Positions 35,394 through 43,323 of a stretch of DNA of 64,000 nt are shown here, in pieces; position 1 is the stretch's first letter; each line of letters begins with the position of its first letter. The stretch is taken from positions 304,897 through 368,896 of the forward strand of contig NZ_FQWZ01000005.1 in the NCBI RefSeq assembly GCF_900129825.1, in the 5' to 3' direction. A program made the position numbers and the translations under genes. The notes under the pieces are model-generated. The model searched no databases and was not told where the DNA came from. It was given only the letters and a program-made list of their open reading frames with translations. Source of the stretch: Hydrocarboniphaga daqingensis (GTDB lineage: Bacteria > Pseudomonadota > Gammaproteobacteria > Nevskiales > Nevskiaceae).

Positions 35394-37209
35394 GAAGAAA
35401 CAGCCGGTCGAGCTCGTTCATGTCCAGCTGCGCCCACGTCGGCCGCCCGTGATTGCATTGGTTGGCAAACTCGGTGCGCTCCATGTCACGAAGCAAGGCA
35501 TTCATTTCGTGAAGGTTCAAGCTGCGGTGCGCTTTGATGGCCGCTTTGCACGCCATCTCGGCCAGCACCCGTTCTTGGGCATTGCGGACTTCATCGACAT
35601 GAGCCTGGCTCTCGTCGTCGACCAGACTACGCAACAACGCTTCCAAATCAGCTCCTGCCAGGAGGGGTGGCACCGCACGCAGCGCAAGCGCCTGCGGCCC
35701 CATGCGGTCAAATTCAAGACCGAAGTCGCGAAGCGCATCACGCTGTCGCTCCAGTGCATCGGCCTGATCTTCTGCGAACTTGAGAACGGCTGGCACCAGC
35801 AACTGCTGCGATGGGATCGGTCCCTGAGCCAACTGCTGCTTGAGTCGTTCGTACAAAACGCGCTCGTGGGCGGCGTGGGCATCGACCAGAACCAGCCCGC
35901 GCTCGTTCTGCGCCAGGATGTAGATGCCGTGCAACTGCGCCACTGCCTGCCCCAGCGGTGCACTGCGTACTGGATCGACCGGAGCAGGAGCAGGAGCCGG
36001 CGTTCCTAGTCCGTCAGACCGAGCAGCGTCCAGCAAGGCCCAACCGGTTTGGTCTACCGAGTCCGCGGCACGCGGCTCGGCAATCCGCCACGGGGCCGAG
36101 GTCGACGTAGGCGCGGCCGGGTATGGCAGGCGGGTCTGAGTGACCAAACTCGTCGGCACGAAGCTCCCCGCTTCGGCGGCGCCCACACGGTGATGCTGCT
36201 GCGGATCAGGACGCACGTCACGCAAGGCCCGGTGCACGACGCCGAACAACATTTCGTGCACGCGCGCCGCATCGCGGAAACGGACTTCAGTCTTTTGCGG
36301 ATGAACGTTGACGTCGACGCCGCGCGGGTCGATGTCCAGATACAGCACGAACGCCGGATACCGCGTCGAATGCATCACGTCGGCAAATGCGCGGCGCAAC
36401 GCGCCTGCCAACAGTCGATCACGAACCGCGCGACCATTGACGTACAAGTACTGCAGGTCGGGCTGCGATCGCGAAAACGCTGGCAACCCGAGCCAGCCAT
36501 GCAACCTCAGGCCGACTCGCTCCTCATCGACATGCAGCGCATTGGCGATGAAGTCGGGCCCACAGACCTCGCGCACCCGCTCCTCGCCGTTCCCCAGTAC
36601 GTCGAGGGGACGCAGGTCCAGCACCCGCTTGCCGTTGTGCGACCAGCTGAACGCCACCTCGCGCCGGGCCAATGCGAGCCGCCGCAGCGCCTGGTCGACG
36701 TGCCGAAACTCAGTGCCGTCGCTCTTGAGAAACTTTCGGCGCGCCGGCGTGTTGTAGAAAAGATCACGAACCTCGACCACGGTGCCCCCGGCCAAGGCAG
36801 CGGGTTCCGGCGTCTGCACCATCACGTCGCCATCGCCATGGACGCGCCACGCATGGTCTTCGTCGACGCGCCGCGACGTCAGGCTCAGCCGCGACACGGA
36901 CAGAATGCTGGGTAATGCCTCACCACGAAAGCCGAGGCTGCAGACACCCTCCAGATCCTCGAGGCTCAGGATTTTGCTGGTCGCATGACGCTGCAAGGCC
37001 AGCAGAAGTTCGTCGCGGGCAATACCGTGGCCGTTATCGCGAATCCGCAGCAGCCCCAGACCGCCCTGTTCGGCCTCGACCTCGATCCGCGTCGCGCCGG
37101 CATCAAGCGCGTTCTCGACCAGTTCTTTGACGACCGCAGCGGGACGCTCGACGACTTCGCCAGCTTTGATCTGGTTGACCAGCGTGTCGGGCAGTAAACG
37201 AATGGGCAC
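35383..37209 (-). CDS. mutL: DNA mismatch repair protein MutL
   Basis: 608 aa from a GTG at 37209. The N-terminal GHKL ATPase has [25 protein letters not shown] and [10 protein letters not shown]. The C-terminal dimerisation domain keeps endonuclease-type elements: [13 protein letters not shown] (a variant of DQHA-x2-E-x4-E with Gln replaced by Ala), ACKAAIKAH, and CNHGRPTW close to the end. Those are the motifs of MutL proteins that nick DNA in species without MutH. The middle linker (about 350-430) is Pro/Ala rich. miaA overlaps its stop. Confidence 0.96.
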   Translation of the reverse strand: MPIRLLPDTLVNQIKAGEVVERPAAVVKELVENALDAGATRIEVEAEQGGLGLLRIRDNGHGIARDELLLALQRHATSKILSLEDLEGVCSLGFRGEALPSILSVSRLSLTSRRVDEDHAWRVHGDGDVMVQTPEPAALAGGTVVEVRDLFYNTPARRKFLKSDGTEFRHVDQALRRLALARREVAFSWSHNGKRVLDLRPLDVLGNGEERVREVCGPDFIANALHVDEERVGLRLHGWLGLPAFSRSQPDLQYLYVNGRAVRDRLLAGALRRAFADVMHSTRYPAFVLYLDIDPRGVDVNVHPQKTEVRFRDAARVHEMLFGVVHRALRDVRPDPQQHHRVGAAEAGSFVPTSLVTQTRLPYPAAPTSTSAPWRIAEPRAADSVDQTGWALLDAARSDGLGTPAPAPAPVDPVRSAPLGQAVAQLHGIYILAQNERGLVLVDAHAAHERVLYERLKQQLAQGPIPSQQLLVPAVLKFAEDQADALERQRDALRDFGLEFDRMGPQALALRAVPPLLAGADLEALLRSLVDDESQAHVDEVRNAQERVLAEMACKAAIKAHRSLNLHEMNALLRDMERTEFANQCNHGRPTWAQLDMNELDRLFLRGR

Positions 37210-37291
37210 GAGCGATTGACGAAATCAGCAGGCCGCAAAGGATACGGCACTGCCCGACACGATGCCGCCGCGCAAATAAAGCCGGCGGCGC

Positions 37292-38656
37292 TTACTCGAC
37301 GATGCCGGCCCGGCTGCGCTTGGCCTCGGTGCCGTGGCCGACCTTCTGGAGGCGTGGCTGATCGTCGGCGATCTGTTGCTGGGGAGTCTGTTGCTGCGGG
37401 CGGTAGCTGGCGAAGTAGCCGCGGATACCGTCGAGCACCGATTGCGCGATCTTGTCGTGATAGCGGGCGTCAGCCAGCAGCTTCTCGTCTTGATCGTTGG
37501 TGATGAATGCCGTCTCGACCAGCACCGAGGGAATATCCGGCGATTTGAGCACCATGAAACCCGCTTGCTGGACCACCGGCTTTTGCAGCGGATTGACCCG
37601 GCCCAGCGACTGCAACACGCGCGCCCCGACGTCAAAGCTGGCCTCCATCGACGAAGCTTGCGACAGGTCGATCAATACCGCGGCCAGCTCGTTGTCTTTG
37701 GCGCCGATGTCGAGACCGCCGACGAGGTCCGCCGAGTTTTCCTTGTGCGCCAGCCACCGCGCTTGCTCATTAGTGGCGCCGCGATCCGACAATACATAGA
37801 CGGCGCTGCCGCGCAGGCTGCGATCCTTGTAGGCGTTGCAGTGAATCGACACAAACATGTCGGCCTGCGCTTTTCTGGCCCTGACGGTGCGTTCGCGCAA
37901 CTCGATGAAGTAGTCGCCGTCGCGCGTCAGTACCGCCTTCATGCCAGGCTGCTGATTGATCAGGTTCGCCAGCCGCCGCGCCATCGACAACGCCGCGTCT
38001 TTTTCGCGCAGCCCGCTGCGGCCGATCGCACCGGGATCTTCGCCGCCGTGGCCGGCATCGACCGCAATCACAATCGGCTTGTCGCCGAAACGAATGCTGG
38101 GTGCCAGCCGGATCTCATCGGCAGGCGGCACCTTGGAACGGGCCGGCAGCGGCGAGGACGCAGCAGACGCTGCTTGTGCTGCGACCACCGGAAGGTCGCC
38201 GATATCCGGACTCGGGGGCGGCACCGACGACGGCACCTCGCCCTGCGACATCAACTCGTCCAGCGTCGGTGTCCGGCCGTAAAGCTCGACGATCAGTCGG
38301 TCGCCGTACTGGCCGTGCGGCGGCAACACGAAACTTTTTGGATTCACCGACTCGCTGACGTCGAGGACGATACGCAGCGATCCGTCGTCACGCGGGCCCG
38401 CTCGCAGCTTGCGAACGACGCCCTTGGGCGCTGCCTTGGTTACAACGCGGGTATTGGCCTTGGCCATGCCGGCCAAGTCGATGACGATCCGGTCTGGATT
38501 GCCGAGCGTGAAGACCTTGTGGTCGGGCGCGCCGCTCAGATCGACCACGACGCGGGTGCTCTCGGGGCCTTCCCAAACCCGAAGGTCGCGCAGCTCCGCT
38601 GCCATGACCGTCGGCAGACAGCAGACCATCAGAGCAATAAAAGAAAGATGACGCAT
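37292..38656 (-). CDS. amiB: N-acetylmuramoyl-L-alanine amidase, AmiB/AmiC-like
   Basis: 454 aa from the ATG at 38656, which opens a signal peptide (RHLSFIALMVCCLPTVMAA). An AMIN domain spans about 20-130 (RVVVDLSGAPDHKVFTLGN) for septal targeting; a Pro/Ala linker follows; the Amidase_3 domain at about 195-420 has the zinc ligands in VDAGHGGEDPGAIG, the Glu in REKDAALS, SIHCNAYKD and the catalytic Glu in VLVETAFITN. It cuts septal peptidoglycan during cell separation. The C-terminus is Gln-rich and lacks the LysM domain of E. coli AmiB. Name is by position next to tsaE and mutL. Confidence 0.92.
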   Translation of the reverse strand: MRHLSFIALMVCCLPTVMAAELRDLRVWEGPESTRVVVDLSGAPDHKVFTLGNPDRIVIDLAGMAKANTRVVTKAAPKGVVRKLRAGPRDDGSLRIVLDVSESVNPKSFVLPPHGQYGDRLIVELYGRTPTLDELMSQGEVPSSVPPPSPDIGDLPVVAAQAASAASSPLPARSKVPPADEIRLAPSIRFGDKPIVIAVDAGHGGEDPGAIGRSGLREKDAALSMARRLANLINQQPGMKAVLTRDGDYFIELRERTVRARKAQADMFVSIHCNAYKDRSLRGSAVYVLSDRGATNEQARWLAHKENSADLVGGLDIGAKDNELAAVLIDLSQASSMEASFDVGARVLQSLGRVNPLQKPVVQQAGFMVLKSPDIPSVLVETAFITNDQDEKLLADARYHDKIAQSVLDGIRGYFASYRPQQQTPQQQIADDQPRLQKVGHGTEAKRSRAGIVE

Positions 38657-38786
38657 CGGAAGTTCCGGCCAGAACGCTTGAACGATAGCCGTCCAGTTCG
38701 CAGGATGCAAGGCGCATCTTCGTTTAGAGTCGGTACGTTAGCGCGATTAGCTCAGGTAAAATCTGGTCATTGCAGGCCCAAGGCGA

Positions 38787-39230
38787 CTAAGGGCGTCGAA
38801 TTGAAAGACGCCGACCGCGGCCGTCGACCGACAAATGAAGCTCGATGTCCGCCGCCGGCAGGTGCTGCCCGCCCTTTTCGGGCCATTCGACCAGCCATAG
38901 CGTCTCCGCAGGCGGGTAGTCGTCGAGACCGAGTTGTTCCAGGTCGGCCGCCTCCAATCGGTACAAGTCCATATGGAGCACGCGGCGCGAACCCAGCTCA
39001 TAGGGTTCCATCAGGGTGTAGGTCGGGCTGCGGATCGCGCCGGTCACGCCCAGCGCCCGCAGCAGCGCACGGACCAGCGTGGTTTTGCCCGCACCCAGCT
39101 CGCCATGCAGGTAGATCACCCCGCCCGCGCCGTCTTCCAGCTGGGCCGCCAGTTCGCGACCGAAGGCTTCGGTCGCATCGGTGTCGGGCAGATCGCGCTC
39201 GCCGGACAGCAACGTCGGCAACATCGTCAT
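38787..39230 (-). CDS. tsaE: tRNA threonylcarbamoyladenosine biosynthesis protein TsaE
   Basis: 147 aa from the ATG at 39230, which overlaps the nnr stop in TGATG. Walker A is GELGAGKTTLVRALL, the switch region RSPTYTLMEPYE and HMDLYRLE follow, and VEWPEKGGQHLP completes the YjeE/TsaE signature. TsaE is the ATPase that drives the TsaBD(E) complex placing t6A on tRNAs reading ANN codons. It is coupled to nnr as in E. coli (yjeF-yjeE). Confidence 0.96.
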   Translation of the reverse strand: MTMLPTLLSGERDLPDTDATEAFGRELAAQLEDGAGGVIYLHGELGAGKTTLVRALLRALGVTGAIRSPTYTLMEPYELGSRRVLHMDLYRLEAADLEQLGLDDYPPAETLWLVEWPEKGGQHLPAADIELHLSVDGRGRRLSIRRP

Positions 39231-40771
39231 CAAACACGACCTCCATCGGCGCAAGGGTTCACTATCGCCGGGAGCGCATCGATCAGATCGCTTGGCAGCT
39301 GGCCGCGCTCCCCGATCTGCTGCGCGGCCCGGTCACCGGCCAGCGCGTGGACCAACACCGCACAGCGAACCGCCGAGACCACGTCCATCGAAAGTGCTTC
39401 GGCTTGCGCCATCACGCTGGCGACGATACCGGTCAGCACATCGCCGGCGCCGCCAACCGCCATGCCCGGGTTGCCATAGGGGCAAACCGCCAGCGACCGG
39501 TCGCCGATCAAGCTGCCGGCGCCTTTGAGCACCACGGTGCCACCGTAGCGGGCCACCAATGCCCGCGTTGCCGAGATCCGATCCGCTTCCACGGCCGCCA
39601 CTGTCGTCTGCAGCAGTCTCGCGGCCTCTCCGGGATGCGGTGTCAGCACCCAGTCATCGCGATGCTGCGCTTGCTCGGCCAGCAGGTTCAACGCGTCGGC
39701 GTCGACCACCAGCGGGCGCGAGCTGGCCAGCGCTGCCGACCACATTGCCCGACCCCAGGCCTCCCGACCCAGGCCTGGGCCGATCGCGACGACGTCGGCC
39801 TGCGCCATCAACGGCAGCAACTCGTCCACCGATTCGACGCCGCGAAACATCACTTCCGGCTGCCCGGCCACCAGTGCGGAGGCATGGGCGCTGCGGGTCG
39901 CCACTGCAACGCGGCCGCTGCCACTGCGCAGCGCGGCGCGCGCCGCCAGCACAATGGCGCCGGCATAACCCCGGTCACCACCGATCAGCAGCACGAAGCC
40001 GTTGTCGCCTTTATGGGCGCCGCGCCGGCGCGGGGGCAGCCATCGCAATAAGTCATCCTGGTTCAGCAGCGTCGCCAACGGGCCGATCTCTGAAGGCGCC
40101 GCGACACCCAGATCATCGAACAGACGCTCGCCGGCGTATTCAGGGCCAAGCCCGGTATACAAGCCGATCTTGCGACCAATGAAGCTGATCGTCAGGTTTG
40201 CCATCACCGCCATCCCGAGCACGCGTCCGGTGTCGGCGTGGAGGCCACTGGGGATGTCGATGGACATCACATAAGCGTGGCGCTGGGCGCGAATGTCAGC
40301 GATCGCTTCGGCGGCCAAACCCTCGACCGGCCGAGACAGGCCGGTGCCATACAAGGCGTCGACAATCGCATCGGCGCCGTCGAGAACACCCGGCTCGTAG
40401 GCCCCGACGTGGCCGACGGCTTGCCAGGCGGCACAGGCTTGGTCGGCTTCGGTACCGGCTGCCGGCGTGCCGATTGCCCACACTCGCGCCTCGACACCGT
40501 CCTGCCAGGCCAGACGCGCCAACTCGTAGCCGTCACCACCGTTGTTGCCGGGGCCGCAGACCACATCGACTCGGCGCAGCTCGGGGCGCCGATCACGCAG
40601 CGCCCGCCACGCTGCCGCGGCCGCCGCCTGCATCAGCGCATAGCCAGCGCCCGCCCGACCGCCGATTGCAAGCCGATCGAGTTCGCGCGTCTGCGCCGCC
40701 GAATACAATGCGCGCGTCGGCGCGATCGCCGCATCGCTGGCCAAGGCTGCCGTCACCACGATCCGTCCCAC
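39230..40771 (-). CDS. nnr: Bifunctional NAD(P)H-hydrate repair enzyme
   Basis: 513 aa from a GTG at 40771, with GGGAGGAG ending 12 bases upstream; a second GTG at 40759 is also possible. Two domains: the N-terminal NAD(P)HX epimerase (ALYSAAQTRELDRLAI, VVCGPGNNGGDGYELARL, DIPSGLHADTG) and the C-terminal ADP-dependent dehydratase, ribokinase-like (GDNGFVLLIGGDRGYAGAI, VLTPHPGEAARLL, VGGAGDVLTG). It repairs damaged NADH and NADPH hydrates. It is divergent from queG with only 20 bases between the two start codons. Confidence 0.94.
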   Translation of the reverse strand: MGRIVVTAALASDAAIAPTRALYSAAQTRELDRLAIGGRAGAGYALMQAAAAAAWRALRDRRPELRRVDVVCGPGNNGGDGYELARLAWQDGVEARVWAIGTPAAGTEADQACAAWQAVGHVGAYEPGVLDGADAIVDALYGTGLSRPVEGLAAEAIADIRAQRHAYVMSIDIPSGLHADTGRVLGMAVMANLTISFIGRKIGLYTGLGPEYAGERLFDDLGVAAPSEIGPLATLLNQDDLLRWLPPRRRGAHKGDNGFVLLIGGDRGYAGAIVLAARAALRSGSGRVAVATRSAHASALVAGQPEVMFRGVESVDELLPLMAQADVVAIGPGLGREAWGRAMWSAALASSRPLVVDADALNLLAEQAQHRDDWVLTPHPGEAARLLQTTVAAVEADRISATRALVARYGGTVVLKGAGSLIGDRSLAVCPYGNPGMAVGGAGDVLTGIVASVMAQAEALSMDVVSAVRCAVLVHALAGDRAAQQIGERGQLPSDLIDALPAIVNPCADGGRV

Positions 40772-40791
40772 TCCGTGCCCAATCTCCTCCC

Positions 40792-41874
40792 ATGATAACG
40801 GCGACAGCACTGCCCGCCGGCGATGCGTTGGTCGCCGACCTGCGCCGCTGGGCGCTGGAGCTGGGCTTTGCCGACTTGGGCGTGGCCCATCTGGACCTCG
40901 GCGCCGATCTGGATCATCTGCAACGCTGGCTCGCGCGCGGCGACCATGGCGGAATGGCCTACATGGCGCGAGATCCATCGCAGCGCGCCGAGCCGCAGCG
41001 GTTGCGGCCCGGCACACTGAGCGTGCTGAGCGTGCGCATGGATTACCGGATCGGCGAGCTCGATGACGCGCGCCGGCAGCTGGCGGACGCCGATGGGGCA
41101 TACATCGCACGCTATGCGCTGGGTCGCGACTACCACCGGACCATGCGTAGCCGTCTGCTGAAGCTGGGCCAGCGCATCGAAGCGGCCATTGGTCCTCACG
41201 GCTACCGGGTACTCACCGACAGTGCTCCCGCACTCGAAAAAGCGCTGGGCCGCAATGCGCGGCTCGGCTGGATCGGCAAAAACACGCTGCTGATGAACCG
41301 CCATGCCGGCTCGCTGTTTTTTCTCGGCGAGATCTACACGGATCTGCTGTTACCCCCGTCCGCTGCCGATCCGGTGCCTGAGCTCTGCGGCAGCTGCAGC
41401 GCCTGCCTGGACGTGTGCCCGACGCAAGCGTTCACTGCGCCGTATCAACTCGATGCAAGGCGTTGCATCAGCTATCTGACCATCGAACATCACGGGGCGA
41501 TTCCTGTGGAGCTGCGTGCCGGGATCGGCAACCGGATTTTTGGCTGCGATGACTGCCAGTTGGTCTGTCCGTGGAACCGCTATGCCCGCCTCAGCACCGA
41601 ACCTGACTTTGCGCCGCGCCACGCGCTGGACAGCGCGCGCTTGATCGACCTGTTCGCGTGGACCGAAGCACAGTGGCTGACGATGACCGAGGGCATGGCC
41701 CTGCGCCGCGCCGGTTATCCGCGCTGGCGCCGTAACCTTGCCATCGCGCTCGGCAATGCGCCGTACAGCGCCGCCGTGATCGACGCGCTGCGCGCGCGGG
41801 AAGACGATGACGACGACATCGTCCGCGAACACGTCAGCTGGGCACTGCAGCAACAGCAGCAGCGAGCGGTGTAA
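40792..41874 (+). CDS. queG: Epoxyqueuosine reductase
   Basis: 360 aa from the ATG at 40792. Last step of queuosine synthesis, cobalamin- and Fe-S dependent. The N-terminal corrinoid-binding domain includes HGGMAYMARDPSQR, YALGRDYHRTMRSRL and LGWIGKNTLLMNRHAGS. Two 4Fe-4S motifs follow: CGSCSACLDVCPTQAF at about 201-216 and CDDCQLVCPWNR at about 252-263. C-terminal HEAT-like helices (RALREDDDDDIVREHVSWAL) are reduced. Its stop abuts the stop of the next, convergent gene with no base in between. Confidence 0.96.
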   Translation: MITATALPAGDALVADLRRWALELGFADLGVAHLDLGADLDHLQRWLARGDHGGMAYMARDPSQRAEPQRLRPGTLSVLSVRMDYRIGELDDARRQLADADGAYIARYALGRDYHRTMRSRLLKLGQRIEAAIGPHGYRVLTDSAPALEKALGRNARLGWIGKNTLLMNRHAGSLFFLGEIYTDLLLPPSAADPVPELCGSCSACLDVCPTQAFTAPYQLDARRCISYLTIEHHGAIPVELRAGIGNRIFGCDDCQLVCPWNRYARLSTEPDFAPRHALDSARLIDLFAWTEAQWLTMTEGMALRRAGYPRWRRNLAIALGNAPYSAAVIDALRAREDDDDDIVREHVSWALQQQQQRAV

Positions 41875-42858
41875 TCAGTGGCAGCCAGCGTCCGCCGGCA
41901 TTGCCTCGGCGGCGCGGCGCGTGTCGGCAATCGTCGATGCCAGCGCCGGCGGGATCGGCGCGATCAGCTGCAGCGCCTGCAACGCAGCGACCGCGCAACC
42001 ACGCTCGATGCGCACTTGCGCCAGATTGTTCAGCGCCGCGGCGTCCGGCGTGATGTCGACGGCGGCTTGCAACGCCGATTCGGCACCCGGCAGATCGCCC
42101 AGCGCATAGCGCGCGTTGGCCAGCGCCTGCCAGGCCAGCGTCTCGGACGGCCAGCGCTGCGTCGCAGCTTCGTAGGCGGTCCGCGCCAGATCGGGCTGGC
42201 GCTGCGATTCGAGCGGCGCGATCGCCGCGATCCAGTCGCGTGCGGTCACGGACTGGGGCGGCGGCTGGCGCGGGTCGGCCATCACGACGGCCCAGCGGCC
42301 ACCAAGGTCCCAGGTCTGAACGAAGCGCGTCAGCGACAACCGCTCGCGTCGATTGCCGCCCGATCTCAGGATCAGCTCGTTGGCCGGCGCGTCCCAGCCC
42401 ACCAACACGGCATAGTGCCAGCGCGGCGCTCGCGCAAAACCCAGGTTCTGCAACAGCAATACCGGACGCTGTTCGAGCAGCGGCGCGAGCACCGCATCGA
42501 GTTTGGGCGCCAACTGCACGGCGACCCGCTGGTGGCGGCGCGCGGCCGCCAGCAATTCCACTTGCAGGCTGCCGTTTCGTCCCGGGATGTAGACCTCGTC
42601 GGCGAGCGTCTCAGGTGTGACGGTCTGCCCCGACGCGCCCAGCACGGTGGCCAGCGCAGCCGGCCCGCATTGGTGAAGCTCCTGCGGATAGAAAGGCGTC
42701 TGCGTCAGCTCCAGCTGCGGACGATCCGCCAGCGACGCGAGCGACAGATCCTCGAGACGCGGGGCAACGGCGCAGGCCGTCAAGCCCGCGAGGGCCACAA
42801 ACGAAACGGCGGGCCAAAAGGCCCGCCGCAACGAAGCACCCAAGGTGCGCAACCCCAT
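41875..42858 (-). CDS. Lipid-anchored C39-like cysteine peptidase with TPR (PA2778 family)
   Basis: 327 aa. The signal AFWPAVSFVALAGLTAC has lipobox LTAC followed by Ala, so an outer-membrane periplasmic lipoprotein is expected. A C39-like papain fold spans about 50-200: the nucleophile Cys in LHQCGPAALATVLGA, then the His in WHYAVLVGWD. A TPR-like helical region fills the C-terminal third (TAYEAATQRWPSETLAWQAL, ARYALGDLPGAESALQAA, AALNNLAQVRIE). This is the PA2778 family. It has no ABC or membrane domain, so it is not a conventional bacteriocin exporter. It is 7 bases after the PA2779-type gene. Substrate unknown. Confidence 0.85.
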   Translation of the reverse strand: MGLRTLGASLRRAFWPAVSFVALAGLTACAVAPRLEDLSLASLADRPQLELTQTPFYPQELHQCGPAALATVLGASGQTVTPETLADEVYIPGRNGSLQVELLAAARRHQRVAVQLAPKLDAVLAPLLEQRPVLLLQNLGFARAPRWHYAVLVGWDAPANELILRSGGNRRERLSLTRFVQTWDLGGRWAVVMADPRQPPPQSVTARDWIAAIAPLESQRQPDLARTAYEAATQRWPSETLAWQALANARYALGDLPGAESALQAAVDITPDAAALNNLAQVRIERGCAVAALQALQLIAPIPPALASTIADTRRAAEAMPADAGCH

Positions 42859-42865
42859 CGTCGAA

Positions 42866-43243
42866 TCAGATCGTCGTGAACACGTTGGTTACGCCGACCA
42901 GTTCGAGAATCAACAGCACCAGAAACACCACACCGATGACGACCAATGCATCACCGCCCGCCGGCTGCTGGTCGATGTTCATCGCCAATCGCTCGAGTTC
43001 GGCGTCGCTGAGTTGAGCAACACGCGCCTCGGCCAGCTCTGACGCAACGCCCCAGGTTTCCAGCTGCTGCTTGACGTCGGCGCGGGCCAGAAAACCCTGC
43101 ACTTGTGCCACGCGCGCGTCGCGCGCCTGACCGCTGACCATCTGTTCAGTGGTCACCATCGCCGCATTGGCCGGCACCCACGACGATACCGACAGCATGG
43201 CGGCCACGACCGTCCCGCTGATCCAGCTCCGCTTGTTGCCCAT
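42866..43243 (-). CDS. PA2779-type small secreted protein (DUF6627-like)
   Basis: 125 aa. A Sec signal (NKRSWISGTVVAAMLSVSSW, cleavage near ANA-AM) is followed by about 70 residues of amphipathic helix (VAQVQGFLARADVKQQLETW, AELAEARVAQLSDAELERLA), then NIDQQPAGGD and a hydrophobic C-terminal segment (ALVVIGVVFLVLLILELVGV) ending TNVFTTI. The LSDAELERLA plus a downstream Gly-Gly loosely resembles a double-glycine leader. AGGGAG lies 7 bases before the ATG. It precedes the C39-like peptidase gene by 7 bases, the same order as PA2779-PA2778 in Pseudomonas. Function unknown. Confidence 0.83.
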   Translation of the reverse strand: MGNKRSWISGTVVAAMLSVSSWVPANAAMVTTEQMVSGQARDARVAQVQGFLARADVKQQLETWGVASELAEARVAQLSDAELERLAMNIDQQPAGGDALVVIGVVFLVLLILELVGVTNVFTTI

Positions 43244-43264
43244 AGCAGACTCCCTTGATGATTT

Positions 43265-43291
43265 GGATAGACTCCGTCATGGAGACTATCC
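43265..43291. repeat. Inverted repeat upstream of the PA2779-type gene
   Basis: GGATAG-A-CTCC, five-base loop, GGAG-A-CTATCC: ten base pairs with one A-A mismatch, 22 bases before the ATG. It could be a terminator for pgi or an operator for the peptidase pair; neither side has a T tract. The position favours a regulatory site. Confidence 0.5.
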
Positions 43292-43323
43292 CACCTGAGA
43301 CGTCAAAGTAAACTTGTTTTATT

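Noticed and set aside
38741..38755. GCGCGATTAGCTCAG, like the start of a tRNA
   Set aside because: No anticodon arm or T arm follows within 100 bases, so it is a chance match.
37334..40051. 905-codon plus-strand open frame
   Set aside because: Antisense to amiB, tsaE and nnr, which have full family motifs; long open antisense frames are expected at this GC content.
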